From: an uncultured Megasphaera sp.
GTDB taxonomy: Bacteria; Bacillota; Negativicutes; Veillonellales; Megasphaeraceae
Length of the DNA: 62,052 nt
Direction: 5' to 3'
Assembly (NCBI GenBank): GCA_934202965.1
Contig: CAKPYN010000014.1
Coordinates: 1-62,052, forward strand
Every line of letters begins with the position of its first letter. Positions within the stretch are counted from its first letter, which is position 1. The notes beneath the pieces were generated by a model. That model saw only the letters and a program-made list of their open reading frames with translations, was not told where the DNA came from and searched no databases. Both the position numbers and the translations under genes were made by a program. Positions 60,883 to 62,052 of the stretch are shown here, one piece after another.

Positions 60883-61860
60883 ATGGATGTAGCCAGTATG
60901 CGGATTTTTTATATTTTTATTGATATTATTCTGCCGTTGGCTGTCGGCTATTTTTTCAACCAACGGCATCTTATTTCTTCGCAACAGTGCAATCGCTTGA
61001 TTCGTTTCAATATTATCGTGATTGTAACCATTTTGACTCTGCTTAGTTTTTGGGTTATGCCACTGCGAACAGATTTGATTTCCCTGCCTTTTTTTGCTTT
61101 TTTTAATGCCTTTTTTCCACTGGGCATTATTTTACTGCTAGGTCTGCAAAAAGGATTTGCCAAAAAATTAGACCGCGGCAGCTATCTGATTGCAGCCATT
61201 CCTTCCAATACAACCGCTTTAGGCGGGTTGTGCGGTTACTTATTATATGGGGAAATCGCCTTTGCGTATTCGCAGATTATCGGTATTTTTCAAAATTTAG
61301 TCATGTTTTTTATTCTTTTTCCCATGGGATACTACTATCATCATAGTAGTCAAAGCAGTAATCCATTGGCCTTTTTTCGTTCCAATTGGAAAGGTATTTT
61401 TTTGAATTGGAATCAACTCTCTGTCATCGCGATTGTCATTGGCATGGGATTATATGCTGCCCATGTACCTCGGCCGGCTGTGTTAGGACAATTATTTCAA
61501 TATCTCATCCATATTAGTGCCTGGTCTGCGCTGCTGCCAATCGGCTATTTGATTGATTTTTCCCATTTGCGACAATATTGCCGTGCCACACTCAATCTGA
61601 TACCTATAAAAATGTTTCTCACACCCGTTGTTTCCTATGTACTGGCCTTAGCCTTTACATCGAATCCCGTACTTTTAGGTACGCTGGTTATTATCATGGC
61701 TAGTCCCTGCGCAATCAATGCACTCATTACAGAACGACTGTACAATCTAAATGTCAATCTGGCTATGGCTCCATTTATTACCACGACATTGCTATATATT
61801 TTTATTTTGTATCCGATTTTTTATATACTCGTTACGTTAGGCTATTTACCATTTAAGTAG
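60883..61860 (+). CDS. AEC-family (auxin efflux carrier-like) permease
   Basis: 325 residues, about ten hydrophobic segments. It has the bile-acid/auxin carrier-like two-repeat layout: IFIDIILPLAVGYFFNQ at the start, NTTALGGLCGYLLYG in the crossing region and IIMASPCAINALITERLY in the second half. Family members transport carboxylates such as malate or 2-oxoacids, sometimes amino acids; the substrate here is unknown. AAAGGAGAC precedes the ATG. Confidence 0.82.
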   Translation: MDVASMRIFYIFIDIILPLAVGYFFNQRHLISSQQCNRLIRFNIIVIVTILTLLSFWVMPLRTDLISLPFFAFFNAFFPLGIILLLGLQKGFAKKLDRGSYLIAAIPSNTTALGGLCGYLLYGEIAFAYSQIIGIFQNLVMFFILFPMGYYYHHSSQSSNPLAFFRSNWKGIFLNWNQLSVIAIVIGMGLYAAHVPRPAVLGQLFQYLIHISAWSALLPIGYLIDFSHLRQYCRATLNLIPIKMFLTPVVSYVLALAFTSNPVLLGTLVIIMASPCAINALITERLYNLNVNLAMAPFITTTLLYIFILYPIFYILVTLGYLPFK

Positions 61861-61872
61861 CTTTGACGTTAC

Positions 61873-61904
61873 AAAAAGCACTGGAATATTTCCAGTGCTT
61901 TTTC
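61873..61904. terminator. Terminator of the permease gene
   Basis: AAAAAGCACTGGAA-TA-TTTCCAGTGCTTTTT type perfect hairpin, T run on both strands. Confidence 0.88.
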
Positions 61905-61950
61905 TGTATACAAAGAGGAAGTTTGCAGTTTAAAATTTTTAGCGAAATAC

Positions 61951-61986
61951 AAAAAGACACATTGAAAATCTCCAATGCGTCTTTTT
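61951..61986 (-). terminator. Terminator of the incoming rRNA operon
   Basis: AAAAAGACACATTG (61951-61964) pairs with CAATGCGTCTTTTT (61973-61986) with one G-U; T run on the minus strand. It stands about 8 bp after the 5S 3' end. Confidence 0.85.
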
Positions 61987-61993
61987 CGTTGAA

Positions 61994-62052
61994 TCAGCGG
62001 CTTCCTATCCTCCCAGGGGGCCTCCCCCCAAGTACTTTCGGCGTTTGCAGGC
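61994..62052 (-). rRNA. rrf: 5S rRNA, 3' part (cut by the window edge)
   Basis: The minus strand reads GCCTGCAAACGCCGAAAGTA, CTTGGGGGGAGGCCCCCTGG, GAGGATAGGAAGCCGCTGA, matching the helix IV/V and 3' terminal region of 5S rRNA (…AGUACUUGG…CCUGGGAG.AUAGG…). The 5' half lies outside the window. Its direction shows an rRNA operon transcribed into the window from the right. Confidence 0.9.

Noticed and set aside
1..62052. CRISPR arrays, transposases, phage genes, tRNA genes
   Set aside because: No regularly spaced repeats, no integrase/transposase-like frame and no tRNA-like TpsiC-loop sequences in the gaps examined by eye.

Overview
The window looks like one complete contig from a Gram-positive-type (Bacillota) anaerobe, most likely a Negativicutes member close to Megasphaera/Veillonellaceae. 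The phylum call rests on GGAGG-type ribosome sites, TTGACA-N17-TATAAT-type promoters, two T-box leaders, a hisZ-led histidine operon and ferredoxin-dependent 2-oxoacid oxidoreductase. The genus-level call is inference. Both ends are ribosomal: the left edge holds tandem strong promoters firing leftwards out of the window, and the right edge is the 3' end of a 5S rRNA. The segment therefore probably lies between two co-oriented rRNA operons. About 62 protein genes are called, nearly all on the minus strand, plus one clear pseudogene. No CRISPR array, insertion sequence, prophage or tRNA was seen.

Layout. 0.2-3 kb: an iron-type alcohol dehydrogenase and a divergent DHA2 drug/solute exporter, with palindromic elements between them. 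3.2-9.1 kb: a five-gene peptide (Dpp/Opp-type) ABC operon with two hairpins in its leader. 9.2-16.3 kb: an M20 peptidase, YqeB, an alanine/glycine symporter, an ECF S component and a FeoA-FeoB fusion. 16.5-25.3 kb: a complete his operon (Z-G-D-C-B-H-A-F-IE) that ends in an unusual HAD hydrolase. No dedicated histidinol-phosphatase is encoded otherwise, so the HAD protein is a candidate for that step. 25.4-27.3 kb: DUF951 and a three-gene HAAS/DUF1700 membrane cluster. 27.6-30.7 kb: a polar amino-acid ABC transporter with two tandem paralogous binding lipoproteins. 30.9-35.5 kb: an envelope-type operon (polysaccharide deacetylase, phosphodiester glycosidase, anchored propeller-like protein, small basic protein) and a 2-hydroxyacid dehydrogenase that lacks the usual catalytic His.

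35.7-39.3 kb: a phnDCE-type ABC transporter whose permease is a double fusion. It sits behind a roughly 200-nt structured leader ending in an intrinsic terminator, with a visible competing antiterminator. I could not place this leader in a riboswitch class, and it is the best candidate for something undescribed. 39.4-46.2 kb: the full trp operon (E-G-D-C-F-B-A) under a tryptophan T-box (specifier UGG). 46.4-51.9 kb: an HAAAP amino-acid permease and a 2-oxoacid:ferredoxin oxidoreductase operon led by a P-loop ATPase. 52.1-54.7 kb: a small alarmone synthetase co-transcribed with a two-component system. 54.9-55.9 kb: a frameshifted, truncated KDPG-aldolase remnant next to a gluconate-5-dehydrogenase-like SDR. 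56.1-60.1 kb: an ECF transporter (EcfA, EcfT and an S-component/ATPase fusion) plus an SGNH hydrolase, again under a T-box whose specifier reads UGG, so probably a tryptophan importer. 60.2-61.9 kb: an exonuclease and an AEC-family permease.

A recurring theme is amino-acid and peptide economy: peptide, polar amino-acid, Ala/Gly, HAAAP and presumed tryptophan uptake, complete His and Trp synthesis, and oxidative 2-oxoacid degradation. Uptake and synthesis of tryptophan appear to share one sensing mechanism.
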